From Tepidibacter sp. (GTDB lineage Bacteria; Bacillota; Clostridia; Peptostreptococcales; Peptostreptococcaceae): DNA of 60,162 bases. Positions 7,725 through 16,437 of this stretch are shown here, in pieces. The number at the start of each line of letters is the position of its first letter. The stretch's first letter is position 1. The DNA is taken from assembly GCF_025210165.1 (NCBI RefSeq), contig NZ_JAOASI010000069.1, positions 1-60,162 on the forward strand. The letters run 5' to 3'. A program made the translations under genes and the position numbers. The notes under the pieces were generated by a model. The model was given only the letters and a program-made list of their open reading frames with translations, did not search any database and was not told where the DNA came from.

Positions 7725-8368
7725 GACGATTACTCTTAAAGAGATTGCATTAAAGCTCGTATTCATTGTTGATAATGCAATAATACCAGGAATCAGATAA
7801 TACATATAATTATAAACGTTTTTCCTTCCTTTTTCATAGCTTTTAAAACATCCCATATTCTTCTTCTTGCATTTAAGTCTATTCTTATAGTAGGTTCATC
7901 CATAAATATAATGTCAGGATCATGAATAAGAGCCTTAGCAATCATTAATTTCCTCTTCATCCCACCAGAAAGCTTTCTAGTCGTTTTATTTTCTACACTT
8001 TTTAAATCAATAAAATCTATTAATTCATTTGTTTTCTTTTCTGCTTCTATTTTAGGGATTTTAAATAACTTTGCACTAAATAATAAATTTTCTTTTACTG
8101 TAAGATCTTTGTCTAAGTTTGTATGCTGTGGAACAATACCAATTTTTTTCTTTAATTTATTATTGTTTCTATCTAAAACCATATCATTTATCGTAATGAT
8201 TCCTTCTTCTGGCTTTAATAGTCCTACTAGCATCTTTATTAATGTAGTTTTTCCAGCTCCATTAGGTCCTAATAAAGCGCAAAATTCCCCTGTTGTTATT
8301 TCTAAATTTAAAGAATTTACAGCTGTAAAATGACCAAATTTTTTTGTAACATGATTGATTTTTATCAT
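7725..8368 (-). pseudogene. ABC-2 type exporter: ATPase joined to permease fragment by deletion
   Basis: The first 186 or so codons are a DrrA/CcmA-like ATPase with Walker A GPNGAGKTTL (about residues 34-43), signature LSGGMKRKLMIAKAL and Walker B IIFMDEPT. It ends abruptly after GKTFIII, exactly where the switch His (TTH) should follow. Immediately beyond, in another frame, the minus strand reads YLIPGIIALSTMNTSFNAIS, a typical ABC-2 permease membrane segment. An internal deletion has removed the ATPase end and most of the permease. DEPTIRIDLNA also departs from the usual DEPTxGLD. Probably non-functional. Confidence 0.75.
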
Positions 8369-8463
8369 ATATAAACCTCCATGTTATTCTGTATTTTACT
8401 ATATATTAAATATTTATAACTTTTTTTTCACTTAAAAGTATTATAGAAAGAATGAGGCTTCGT

Positions 8464-8482
8464 GTAAATGATTATCATTATC
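8464..8482 (-). promoter_or_regulatory. Fur box
   Basis: Read on the minus strand, the 19 bases are GATAATGATAATCATTTAC, matching the classical Fur consensus at 17 of 19 positions. It lies upstream of the truncated ABC-2 ATPase gene (minus) and of the P-type ATPase remnant (plus), so at least one of them was probably iron-regulated. Confidence 0.65.
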
Positions 8483-8589
8483 GAAATGTTTGCTGCTATA
8501 TGTTCGGTAATGAACAAATCTATTATATTAATTATTGTTTTGATTAAACTTTAGATTTATAATTACAGCACAATCTGTTCTGTAATAAA

Positions 8590-8859
8590 TATATTGTACT
8601 GGTATGGCTAGTTCCTGTTGCACTTTTGATTGCTATATTGGTTTGGATTTTTACTGGAGCAGCACTTGAGACTATGGAGAAGGTATATACAATAACCTTT
8701 GATAAAACAGGAACGTTAACTTATGGAAAACTAAAAGTTAGTGAAATATATTTTAATAAAGATATAATAAATCATGTATATATAAGAATTAGCGACTTTT
8801 TCAGGAGATTTTTTAAAATTAAGATTAAACCACCATCGAATAGCTTGAATAAAGCTTGA
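8590..8859 (+). pseudogene. Heavy-metal P-type ATPase, internally deleted remnant
   Basis: A membrane segment (VPVALLIAILVWIFTG) is joined directly to AALETMEKVYTITFDKTGTLT, the phosphorylation motif with its Asp. In intact CadA/CopA-like pumps about 70-80 residues, including the CPC metal-binding helix, lie between these parts. After about KLKVSEIYF the similarity ends and a short unrelated tail follows. The N-terminus and the ATP-binding domain are absent, so no transport is possible. The joining is in frame, as in several neighbouring remnants. Confidence 0.7.
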
Positions 8860-8947
8860 TACAATATGATTATTGATAAAGTCTATATCAATCACATTCA
8901 TAAAATGTAGTCTAAATGGAGCAATAAAGACAAAATGGAGTGGAAAT

Positions 8948-8966
8948 GATAATTGATATCAATTAT
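8948..8966 (+). promoter_or_regulatory. Fur-like palindromic operator before the ECF operon
   Basis: ATAATTGATATCAATTAT (8949-8966) is a perfect 18-base palindrome; with the preceding TG it contains TGATAAT and its inverted partner, as in Fur/PerR-type boxes. It overlaps a TATAAT (8964-8969), the likely -10 of the ECF operon 35 bases upstream of its first gene. Confidence 0.55.
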
Positions 8967-9000
8967 AATTTATATAAAATAAATATATTGGAGGAGAAAA

Positions 9001-9600
9001 ATGATAGAAAAAAGTAACCGATTGAAGGGAAAAGATCAAGTTACAATAGGAATATTCGCTGCTATTTATTTTGTTTTGAGTTTTTTATCAAACGTTTCAG
9101 GGGGAATACATCCAATACTATGGATTATGTCACCAATTGTTGCTGCTTTGCTTGGTGCTACACCATATATGCTTGCGGTAAGTAAAGTCAAAAAACCTTT
9201 AGCAATTTTGATGTTGGGGATTATTGTTGGGTTTATTTATTTTATTACAGGTCAATTTCCGTATACAGTACCTATTGGATTCATTATAGGTGCTATTATT
9301 GCAGAAATCATTAGATATAAAACAAAATATGATAGTTTTTGGGCTAATGCATTAGGTTTTTCATTCTTTTCTATGGGGATGGCAGGATCGCCTCTTCCAT
9401 TATGGATATATCGTGAAAGCTTTATAGCTCAAATTTTGGAATATGGTATGTCGCAAGAATATGTAAATAGCTTAGAAAGTATTGTGTCCCCTAGTATGTT
9501 GGTAGTTATGATTGTTTCTACTTTTTTTGCAGGTCTTTTTGGAGCACTTTTATCACGAAAAATTTTTAAAAAACACTTTAATAAGGTTGGTATTGTATAA
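9001..9600 (+). CDS. ECF transporter substrate-binding S component (MptD/Trep_Strep family)
   Basis: The 199-residue protein has five or six membrane segments and the family look of the Trep_Strep (TIGR02185/MptD) putative S components: a short basic start, FAAIYFVLSFLSNV, IMSPIVAALLGATPYML, and a basic C-terminus RKIFKKHF. It would bind the imported small molecule in the membrane. It begins a tight operon: EcfT starts one base after its stop, and a double-domain ATPase follows. The substrate is unknown; the Fur-like operator hints at iron, a siderophore or a metal-linked cofactor. Confidence 0.82.
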   Translation: MIEKSNRLKGKDQVTIGIFAAIYFVLSFLSNVSGGIHPILWIMSPIVAALLGATPYMLAVSKVKKPLAILMLGIIVGFIYFITGQFPYTVPIGFIIGAIIAEIIRYKTKYDSFWANALGFSFFSMGMAGSPLPLWIYRESFIAQILEYGMSQEYVNSLESIVSPSMLVVMIVSTFFAGLFGALLSRKIFKKHFNKVGIV

Positions 9601-10284
9601 ATGCAAAGTCAAGAAGAATGGATACCGTTAGATCCAAGAACTATAATAATATTACTTATATTTGCAAATGTAATTGCTTTTACTCAAAAATCAATATACG
9701 TAGAAATAGGAGTTATTGCTGCTCTTTTCATATTTATGCTTTATTGTGGCTGCTTTAAAGAAGCAGTTAAATTGGTTCTTTTGTTTATAGTTATTGATTT
9801 ATTTAAACGTTATATTTTTTCAAAATCATTACCTGTATTTGTAACTATTTTTGCAATGATGTCAGTTTATATACGTAAGATTATTCCTTGCTTAATGATT
9901 GCAACAGTAATTTTAAAAAAAATTCCTATGAAGTACATAATATTAGCTATGAGAAAGTGGCGTTTTCCTCATAAATTTATAATTTCACTATCAGTTACAT
10001 TAAGATATTTTCCTGCAATACGTCAAGAAAGTAGATATATAAAAGATGCTATGAAACTTAGAAATATAAAAGGGATTAAGATGATTGAATATTTTATGAT
10101 TCCTCTAATGATGTCAGCAATTGGTACTGCAGAAGAATTATCAGCGGCTGCAGTTACTAGGGGAATAGAAAACCCTATAGAAAAGACTAGTTTGGTTAAT
10201 AGTAAATTTATGACACATGATTGGATTATTCTAATAATTGGGATTATTCTTGTAGCTATAACTTTGGTGATGGGGGTATTATGA
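9601..10284 (+). CDS. Energy-coupling factor transmembrane protein EcfT
   Basis: The 227-residue membrane protein has about five hydrophobic segments and the cytoplasmic coupling region of EcfT/CbiQ proteins, including SLSVTLRYFPAIRQESRYI, RNIKG and AAAVTRGIENP. The Ala-Arg-Gly-type motifs seen here (VTRGIE) are the usual contacts to the ATPases. It joins the S component to the ATPase and transmits ATP-driven movement. Its TGA overlaps the ATG of the ATPase gene (ATGA), which shows translational coupling. Confidence 0.85.
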   Translation: MQSQEEWIPLDPRTIIILLIFANVIAFTQKSIYVEIGVIAALFIFMLYCGCFKEAVKLVLLFIVIDLFKRYIFSKSLPVFVTIFAMMSVYIRKIIPCLMIATVILKKIPMKYIILAMRKWRFPHKFIISLSVTLRYFPAIRQESRYIKDAMKLRNIKGIKMIEYFMIPLMMSAIGTAEELSAAAVTRGIENPIEKTSLVNSKFMTHDWIILIIGIILVAITLVMGVL

Positions 10285-11660
10285 TAAGTATAAGAAATGT
10301 ATCATTTTCATATGATGGGAAAAACAGTGTATTAAAAAATATTAATTTAGATATAAAAAAGGGAGAATGTATACTGTTGTGTGGTAAAAGTGGTTGTGGT
10401 AAGACAACAGTTACAAAGCTTATAAATGGTTTGATTCCTCACTTTTATGAAGGGTGTTCAGTAACTGGAGAAGTCACAGTAAATGGGGAAAATATTTTTC
10501 AGACTGAGATTTATGAACTTGCACAAATGGTAGGTTCTGTGTTTCAGAATCCAAAATCACAGTTTTTTAATTTAGATTCAGATGCAGAAATTGTTTTTGG
10601 CATGGAAAACTCAGGAGTAAATCCAGATATAATTAAGGAAAGATTAGAGTTGACAACTCAAGCCTTAAGAATAGAAAAACTAAGGCATAGGAATGTTTTT
10701 TCAATGTCTGGAGGTGAAAAACAAAGTCTTGCATTTGCATCTGTTTATGCTATGAACCCTGATGTATATGTATTAGATGAACCAACTGCAAATTTAGATG
10801 AAAGAGCAATTGATATTTTAAAGACACAGATTAAGAAAGTTAAGTCAGAGGGTAAAACAATCCTAATTTCTGAACATAGAATATACTTTTTAAAAGAAAT
10901 AATTGATCGTGTAATATATATTGAGGATGGAGAGATAGAAAAAGAATTTACACGAGATGAATTTTTATTACTTAATGATAATGACAGGATTAGAATGGGG
11001 CTTAGAACCTTAGATAATAGAATTTCTTGGAAAAATAAATATAATAAATCGTTAAAAAAAGATAAATTGATAGTTAAAGATTTAGCTTATAAATATAAAA
11101 ATAAAGAAGTATTTACCAAGCTTTCTTTTGAAGTTAGTAGTGGTGAAATTCTAGGAGTGACAGGTTATAATGGTGCGGGTAAAACAACATTTTTAAGATG
11201 CTTAGCAGGTCTATTGCCTTTTTCAGATGGTGATATACAATATAATGGTAAAACTTTGAAAAGAAGAAAAAGAAATAAGCTTTCTTATATGATTATGCAG
11301 GATGTAAATCATCAATTATTTAGCGATTGTGTATGGAATGAGTGCAAGAGCTTATCAAAAGAAGTAGATTGTGAGGAAATTTCTACTATATTGAAAGCTT
11401 TTTCTTTAGATAATTGGAAGCAACATCACCCAATGGCATTATCAGGTGGACAAAAACAAAGGCTTGCAATTGCAACAGGCATTTTATCAAGAAAAAGGAT
11501 TTTGCTCTTTGATGAACCAACCAGTGGATTGGATTATGAGAATATGATAGCTGTAAGTGGGATGATAAAAAAGCTATCAAATCAAGACTTTATGATTATT
11601 ATAGTTAGTCATGATAAGGAATTTTTATCATGTACTTGCAATAGACAAGTAAAAATATAA
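10281..11660 (+). CDS. ECF transporter ATPase with two fused ABC domains
   Basis: Starting at ATG 10281, the 459-residue protein carries two complete nucleotide-binding domains, equivalent to EcfA1 and EcfA2. Domain 1 (about 1-225) has Walker A GKSGCGKTT (35-43), signature MSGGEKQS and Walker B VYVLDEPTANLD. Domain 2 (about 262-459) has GYNGAGKTT, LSGGQKQRLA and ILLFDEPTSGLD, with the switch His in IVSHDKE. Domain 1 ends with SEHRIYFLKE, also a switch His. Fusion of both ATPases is known for this transporter group. It powers the importer formed with the two preceding gene products. Confidence 0.9.
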   Translation: MISIRNVSFSYDGKNSVLKNINLDIKKGECILLCGKSGCGKTTVTKLINGLIPHFYEGCSVTGEVTVNGENIFQTEIYELAQMVGSVFQNPKSQFFNLDSDAEIVFGMENSGVNPDIIKERLELTTQALRIEKLRHRNVFSMSGGEKQSLAFASVYAMNPDVYVLDEPTANLDERAIDILKTQIKKVKSEGKTILISEHRIYFLKEIIDRVIYIEDGEIEKEFTRDEFLLLNDNDRIRMGLRTLDNRISWKNKYNKSLKKDKLIVKDLAYKYKNKEVFTKLSFEVSSGEILGVTGYNGAGKTTFLRCLAGLLPFSDGDIQYNGKTLKRRKRNKLSYMIMQDVNHQLFSDCVWNECKSLSKEVDCEEISTILKAFSLDNWKQHHPMALSGGQKQRLAIATGILSRKRILLFDEPTSGLDYENMIAVSGMIKKLSNQDFMIIIVSHDKEFLSCTCNRQVKI

Positions 11661-11670
11661 GGAGTGTTTT

Positions 11671-12624
11671 ATGGGATTTACTGATAGATTTCTATTAGGT
11701 GAAAATGTAACTATAGTTGTGTCGGAAGAAAATACAAAAGTGCTTCAAGTGAAAAATAAAAGTGGCGAAGGGATAATGACTTCACATAAGATTATTGGTG
11801 GAGTGTATTTAATCTTTAATGATTTTCACATGGAGAATTTTTACTCTGATGTCACTCATGATACTAATGTTTTTTGTATTGATTATTGTAGAGAGGGTAG
11901 AATAGAACATATAGAAACTGATGGTAGTTATTGCTATATAGAATCAGGGTATTTAAAGGTTGATGACCGTAGTAATCATAATAAAAAATTTTCATTTCCA
12001 CTTTCACATTATCATGGAATTACTATAGTATTTTTTCTAGATGAAGCACCTAATTCCATTACTAATACATTTCGTGATTTTCCAGTTGATTTAAGAAATC
12101 TAAAAGAAAAGTATTGTAATAATAAAAAATCCTTTGTAATTCGAAATGAGGAAACTATCGACCACATTTTTAAGAAATTGTATGAAGCACCTCATAATAT
12201 AAAAAATTATTATTACAAGATAAAAATAATGGAGTTATTATTATATTTAGATGTACTAGAAATATCTGACTGCTATCAGGGGAAGCCTTATTTTTATAAA
12301 ACTCAACTAGAAAAGGTCAAGGCAATTAAGGAATTTATGACTAGTCAATTAGAAACACACTATACTTTAGATGAATTATCACAACGTTTTAATATATCAT
12401 TAACTTCAATGAAAAAGTGTTTTAAGGGTATATATGGATCATCTATATATGCCTATATGAAAATGTATCGCATGAATAAAGCTGCGGTATTACTTAGTAC
12501 TACTGATGTTAGCATAACCGAAATAGCAGGGAAATTAGGCTACAATAGTTCTAGTAAGTTTGCGGCAGCATTTAAAGCTGTGATAGGGAAAAATCCTCGC
12601 GAATATCGTAAATCATTAACATAG
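11671..12624 (+). CDS. AraC family transcriptional regulator
   Basis: The 317-residue protein has a C-terminal AraC/XylS DNA-binding domain (about 215-315) with both helix-turn-helix units: LDELSQRFNISLTSMKKCFK and VSITEIAGKLGYNSSSKFAA, ending in the classic GKNPREYRKS. The N-terminal 200 residues form the effector domain, with CREGRIEH in the segment that in siderophore-sensing relatives binds the ligand. It lies 10 bases after the ECF ATPase gene in the same operon and probably activates that operon when the transported compound is present. A strong terminator follows. Confidence 0.85.
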   Translation: MGFTDRFLLGENVTIVVSEENTKVLQVKNKSGEGIMTSHKIIGGVYLIFNDFHMENFYSDVTHDTNVFCIDYCREGRIEHIETDGSYCYIESGYLKVDDRSNHNKKFSFPLSHYHGITIVFFLDEAPNSITNTFRDFPVDLRNLKEKYCNNKKSFVIRNEETIDHIFKKLYEAPHNIKNYYYKIKIMELLLYLDVLEISDCYQGKPYFYKTQLEKVKAIKEFMTSQLETHYTLDELSQRFNISLTSMKKCFKGIYGSSIYAYMKMYRMNKAAVLLSTTDVSITEIAGKLGYNSSSKFAAAFKAVIGKNPREYRKSLT

Positions 12625-12674
12625 TAAAAGGATGCATTTAATTGTAGCATAAAATAAAGGAAGCTAATTTTACA

Positions 12675-12731
12675 ATGGTACCTATAGAATAGACACATTG
12701 AAAAAAGTGTTTATGCTATAGGTACTTTTTC
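12675..12731 (+). terminator. Terminator of the ECF operon
   Basis: A long hairpin pairs GGTACCTATAG...GACAC with GTGTTTATGCTATAGGTACC-like sequence and ends in TTTTT, about 50 bases after the AraC stop. Confidence 0.85.
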
Positions 12732-12966
12732 TGTATAATTATTAGTATTTAATCATTTTAAATTACCGTTTAAAGTCACTTCAATCCTTTCTTTTTACAA
12801 TGTAAGTCCGTTGAAAGGATTCACAAAATATTACACATCTTATATATAGTTACTATAATATACATTACTAAAAAGATATAAATAGAGTTATTACAGCAAT
12901 TCATGGATATTGAATAGCATCCAGAGATTGTAATTGCTTTGCTAGTAGCTTTTATCATATGATTGA

Positions 12967-13013
12967 GGAAAATGTATTATATCTTATATAAAGTTACTTC
13001 TATATGTTTTAAA
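12967..13013. repeat. 47-bp dispersed repeat, copy 2
   Basis: Same orientation as the copy at 4148-4194, with two mismatches. Here it does not overlap an intact gene, so it may mark the lost end of an IclR-like gene or a small mobile sequence. Confidence 0.75.
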
Positions 13014-13035
13014 GAAGTCATATAGGCTGAATCAC

Positions 13036-13063
13036 TTGACACATATATCCATTTAATTATATT
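13036..13063 (+). promoter_or_regulatory. Promoter before the 13.2-kb sensor gene
   Basis: TTGACA (13036-13041) and TATATT (13058-13063) are separated by 16 bases, about 140 bases upstream of the TTG start at 13204. Confidence 0.5.
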
Positions 13064-13203
13064 ATTTCAATATAAGTATAAATTCGACATCAATATTTAA
13101 AAATAATTTCAGAATGTACAATTTATTCAGAAGATAAGTAGAAAGGTAACTAAAATGAAATAATTATTAAACAATATAAAAAATATAGAATGGAGGAAAT
13201 AAG

Positions 13204-13923
13204 TTGAAACTAGATGATTTAACTATAAAAAGCACTAAAGAAATTATTGGATTAATTGAAAATGAAATACAGAGAAAAGAAAGTTATGAAGATGCTAGTC
13301 AATTGTTTTGTGAAAAAATATTTAACTTATTTGGTGAAAGTGTGCTACTTGTTAGAGTTTTTTTGTCAGTTCCATTCGAAGAGTTGCCTGAGAAGAATAA
13401 AGTATTTGTTAATAATCTCTTAGGAGCTAAATCCAACCTATTAAAGCCTGAAACAAAAATATTATCATTGATTGGGACAAAGGGTGTTCTACCTGAATGG
13501 AACAGCAGATTGAAATCAAAAGGTCATGTAGGAATACCACTAATATCCCGAGATTTTATTCATGAAATTCCGATGATGGATAGAGTTTTAAATCAAATAG
13601 GTGTTTCTTTTGGAGATGATAGAAATAGAGCTTCACAAGATAAATCATTCTCTGGATTATTTTATGTTAAGGATTCAAAATCAGAAGTAGATGAGTTAGG
13701 TAGGCATGTAATTGCAAATCAGAAATTCGTATAAGATTACGGTGTTAAAACGGTTTTTGGTTTTGGAGGTGCGTATTTAAATCATGATGAATTTTTTACA
13801 GCAATTGTATTCTTAAAAAAACATATGAACATGGGTCCAGCAGAAAACTTAGCTTTAACTACAACCAACTTCAAAATTGCAACAAAGGGATACTTAGAAT
13901 CAAGAAAAATATTCAATTATTAA
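13204..13923 (+). pseudogene. Sensor-like protein of unknown family, split by an in-frame TAA
   Basis: A TTG start behind GGAGG opens a frame of 176 codons that stops at TAA 13732-13734 and then stays open in the same frame for 62 more codons to 13923. The amino acid style is continuous across the stop (NQKFV, then DYGVKTVFGFGGAYL), so the ancestral protein had about 239 residues; GAA to TAA would explain it. I do not recognise the family. The N-terminal helical part and later alternating strands (SGLFYVKDSKSEVDE, TVFGFGGAYLNHDEFF) suggest a GAF-like sensory domain. A chemotaxis receptor without an external domain begins 35 bases downstream, so this may have been its soluble sensor partner. 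Confidence 0.6.
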
Positions 13924-13958
13924 TGGAATTAAAATCGAGAAAATAAGGGAGTGATCAC

Positions 13959-15233
13959 ATGAAATTGGAAACAAATAACAGACTAACTAGCAACTTAAAA
14001 TCAACAGGTCAGATAATTCTTATGGCATGTATAAATATTACTCTATTAGTAACTATAATCTTCATAATGTGGGAACGTAATAAATTTCTTACAATTGGAG
14101 TAATTTCATTAGTGAGTATCTTATATACAATTGTTTTACATATAGTATTTGATAGATCAAGAAAGCAAATAGATAGTATAGCATTGATTATGGAAGATTT
14201 CATTGAAGGTAATCTACAAGAGTTTGATTTAAAAGATAAGGGTTTTATTAGTAATGACAAAATAGGAATACGTCTAAAGATGATAGTTGATAAAATGAGA
14301 TTCTTAATGAAGGAACTTAGCTACACTTCAGATATGGTTGCTCAGTCTTCAATTTTCTTAAGTGATAATCATACAGAATCATCTCAAGCGACCAATAATA
14401 TTGCAAAGGCAATACTTGAAATACTAGAAGGTGCAGAGTTACAGCATAGTGAGACTTCAGATGCTGTTGTACAGGTTAGTAAGATGACAGAAGAAATATC
14501 TGAAATGGTTGATAATATTGAAATGGTATTAAAATTTGCTGAGGAATCTGCCCATAAGACAATGATTGGGAATGAGAATATGCAAAAGGATGTTGAACAA
14601 ATGTCTGCAATAACAAAATCAACAGATATTGTTAATGAAGCTGTACATGGGTTCGAGAAGAAGTCTAAGGAAATTAGCCATATGGTAGATACAATATCAC
14701 AAATCGCAAATCAAACCAATCTTCTTGCACTTAATGCAGCAATTGAAGCAGCAAGAGCTGGAGAATATGGAAAAGGATTTGCTGTAGTGGCTGATGAAGT
14801 ACGTAAGCTTGCAGAAGAATCACAAATTGCTGCGGGTGAAATTGTAGAGGTAATCACGGGCATAAATGAGACCAATAAGCAAGCTGTTGAAGCAATAGAA
14901 GTTGGTAAACGAGAAATTAAAACTGGTCAAAAGACAATCATTCAAGCAGGAAATGATTTTAATGATGTTAAGATATTAGCAAATGATGTTTCTGATAGAG
15001 TAAATGAAATATCAGAGGCAATCAAAAGAGTTTCTAAGAGTGGAGGGGAGGTCAATCAAAAGATGACACTGATTAATACAATTTCTGCAAAAACTGTTGA
15101 AAATTCACAAACAGTTTCAGCTGCCTCGGAAGAACAGGCTGCTTCAAGTGAAGATATAGCGGAATCTAGTCAGAAGTTAGCATATCTATCTAAAGAAATG
15201 AATAGTGCTGTTGTTACATATAAAGTTGAGTAA
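13959..15233 (+). CDS. Methyl-accepting chemotaxis protein without external sensor domain
   Basis: The 424-residue protein has two adjacent membrane segments (about 19-38 and 43-64) with almost no extracytoplasmic loop, a short linker in place of a full HAMP domain, and a long coiled-coil signalling domain. The hairpin tip is conserved: [20 protein letters not shown] and [16 protein letters not shown], the CheA/CheW contact site. It would relay a signal to the flagellar kinase, but must take it from inside the cell or the membrane. The broken sensor-like gene just upstream, in the same operon, is a candidate input. A terminator shared with the opposite gene follows. Confidence 0.9.
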   Translation: MKLETNNRLTSNLKSTGQIILMACINITLLVTIIFIMWERNKFLTIGVISLVSILYTIVLHIVFDRSRKQIDSIALIMEDFIEGNLQEFDLKDKGFISNDKIGIRLKMIVDKMRFLMKELSYTSDMVAQSSIFLSDNHTESSQATNNIAKAILEILEGAELQHSETSDAVVQVSKMTEEISEMVDNIEMVLKFAEESAHKTMIGNENMQKDVEQMSAITKSTDIVNEAVHGFEKKSKEISHMVDTISQIANQTNLLALNAAIEAARAGEYGKGFAVVADEVRKLAEESQIAAGEIVEVITGINETNKQAVEAIEVGKREIKTGQKTIIQAGNDFNDVKILANDVSDRVNEISEAIKRVSKSGGEVNQKMTLINTISAKTVENSQTVSAASEEQAASSEDIAESSQKLAYLSKEMNSAVVTYKVE

Positions 15234-15263
15234 AGTCAATAAAAATAAAAAAGTATTCATTAT

Positions 15264-15307
15264 AAAAAATCTGCCATGTTGGTGTTCAACTAGGGCAGAT
15301 TTTTTTG
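15264..15307. terminator. Bidirectional terminator
   Basis: AAAAAATCTGCC pairs with GGCAGATTTTTTT between two convergent genes, with A and T runs on both sides. Confidence 0.75.
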
Positions 15308-15310
15308 TCT

Positions 15311-16243
15311 TTATGTAAGAGGTTTGCCTATTATTTCTTCAATCTTCTGATGTAGTAATGTAGCTTCATTATCAAAAGTACTGTTCATAAATGGTTCTTT
15401 TAGAGCATCACTTGAATCTTCCCATATATCATATTTTTCAACAATACTATCAGATGAAGCCATTATAGACTCATAAAAAGAATTAATCGGTTTGGAAGTA
15501 TATTCACACTCTGAATACTGTATGAATTCTTGATCTTTAAATCTATCAATCATAATTTCTTTAAAACGCTCATATCTATCAGGATTTTTTTCAAAATACT
15601 CAACAAGGTCTAACTCTGTTTGATCATCATAAAAATCTCCACCAAGCATAATTGATCTAGCTTCCTCATTGTCACAATAGCAAAACATCTTTAACATATT
15701 ATCATCAAATCCAAATCGACTTGTAATTTCATAAGTATAAATAATTGCATAATCTGCATGCTCACTATCCCAGTATGGAATCAAGTAAGAACCTATCAAG
15801 TAAGCATATTCAGGAATATTAAGTGCCAGTAAATATAATGCTTCAATACCAAATACACATAAATCATCTATCCACATATCATAAGTATCACTGTGGCGTA
15901 TAGAATAGGATACAATTTCTTTGGCCGTAGATATAACATCTTCTCTAAGCTCTGGAAATTTTAAAGCATGAGAGAATAAAATTGTTTCTGATGCATTCCC
16001 ATCAAAATCTATTGTATCAAAATTCAAATGACTTTCTCCCCAAATACTAAGCTTATCTAGTTGCTCAAAGCAACCATCAGTTTTTTGTAAGGGCTCAATA
16101 GTATCTTCAACTTTTTTAACAAATTCAATATGATAAACATCATCTTCGATAACTTGATCTGATTTTAAAAGTTCCTGATACTCCTTTAGTACAGATCGAA
16201 TGCTATTAATATCATTTAATTCAAATGCTAATTTTTTATTCAT
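15311..16243 (-). CDS. Acidic cytoplasmic protein of unknown function
   Basis: The 310-residue protein has no signal peptide or membrane segment, is strongly acidic (many Asp/Glu, such as DDVYHIE and YDDQTELDLVEYFE) and looks mainly helical. I do not recognise its family. It stands alone, convergent with the chemotaxis receptor and divergent from the galactose operon. An immunity-like or repeat-rich helical role is possible, but nothing in the sequence proves it. The ATG at 16243 lies close behind AGGAG. Confidence 0.55.
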   Translation of the reverse strand: MNKKLAFELNDINSIRSVLKEYQELLKSDQVIEDDVYHIEFVKKVEDTIEPLQKTDGCFEQLDKLSIWGESHLNFDTIDFDGNASETILFSHALKFPELREDVISTAKEIVSYSIRHSDTYDMWIDDLCVFGIEALYLLALNIPEYAYLIGSYLIPYWDSEHADYAIIYTYEITSRFGFDDNMLKMFCYCDNEEARSIMLGGDFYDDQTELDLVEYFEKNPDRYERFKEIMIDRFKDQEFIQYSECEYTSKPINSFYESIMASSDSIVEKYDIWEDSSDALKEPFMNSTFDNEATLLHQKIEEIIGKPLT

Positions 16244-16437
16244 AGTTTTACTCCTTTTAAATCATATTATATATGCTATCAAAAAAATAGATAATATGTA
16301 TAATTTTATCATTATAAAGTATATATATAAAGTAAAAAATCACTGAAAAAGTAGTATGAATTACAATTAAAAAATCATATACATTAAATAAAGTGAGTTT
16401 TGAGTGAAATTCAACAAAAAAGGAGGCGATTGTAAAT

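Larger units (their letters stand above)
12733..13203. other. Gene-free stretch with repeat and promoter
   Basis: About 470 bases without an intact gene. It holds a short coding-like tail ending at 12961-12963 (HPEIVIALLVAFII, resembling the end of a membrane protein), the second copy of a 47-bp dispersed repeat, and a promoter at 13036-13063. Nothing else was recognised. Confidence 0.45.
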
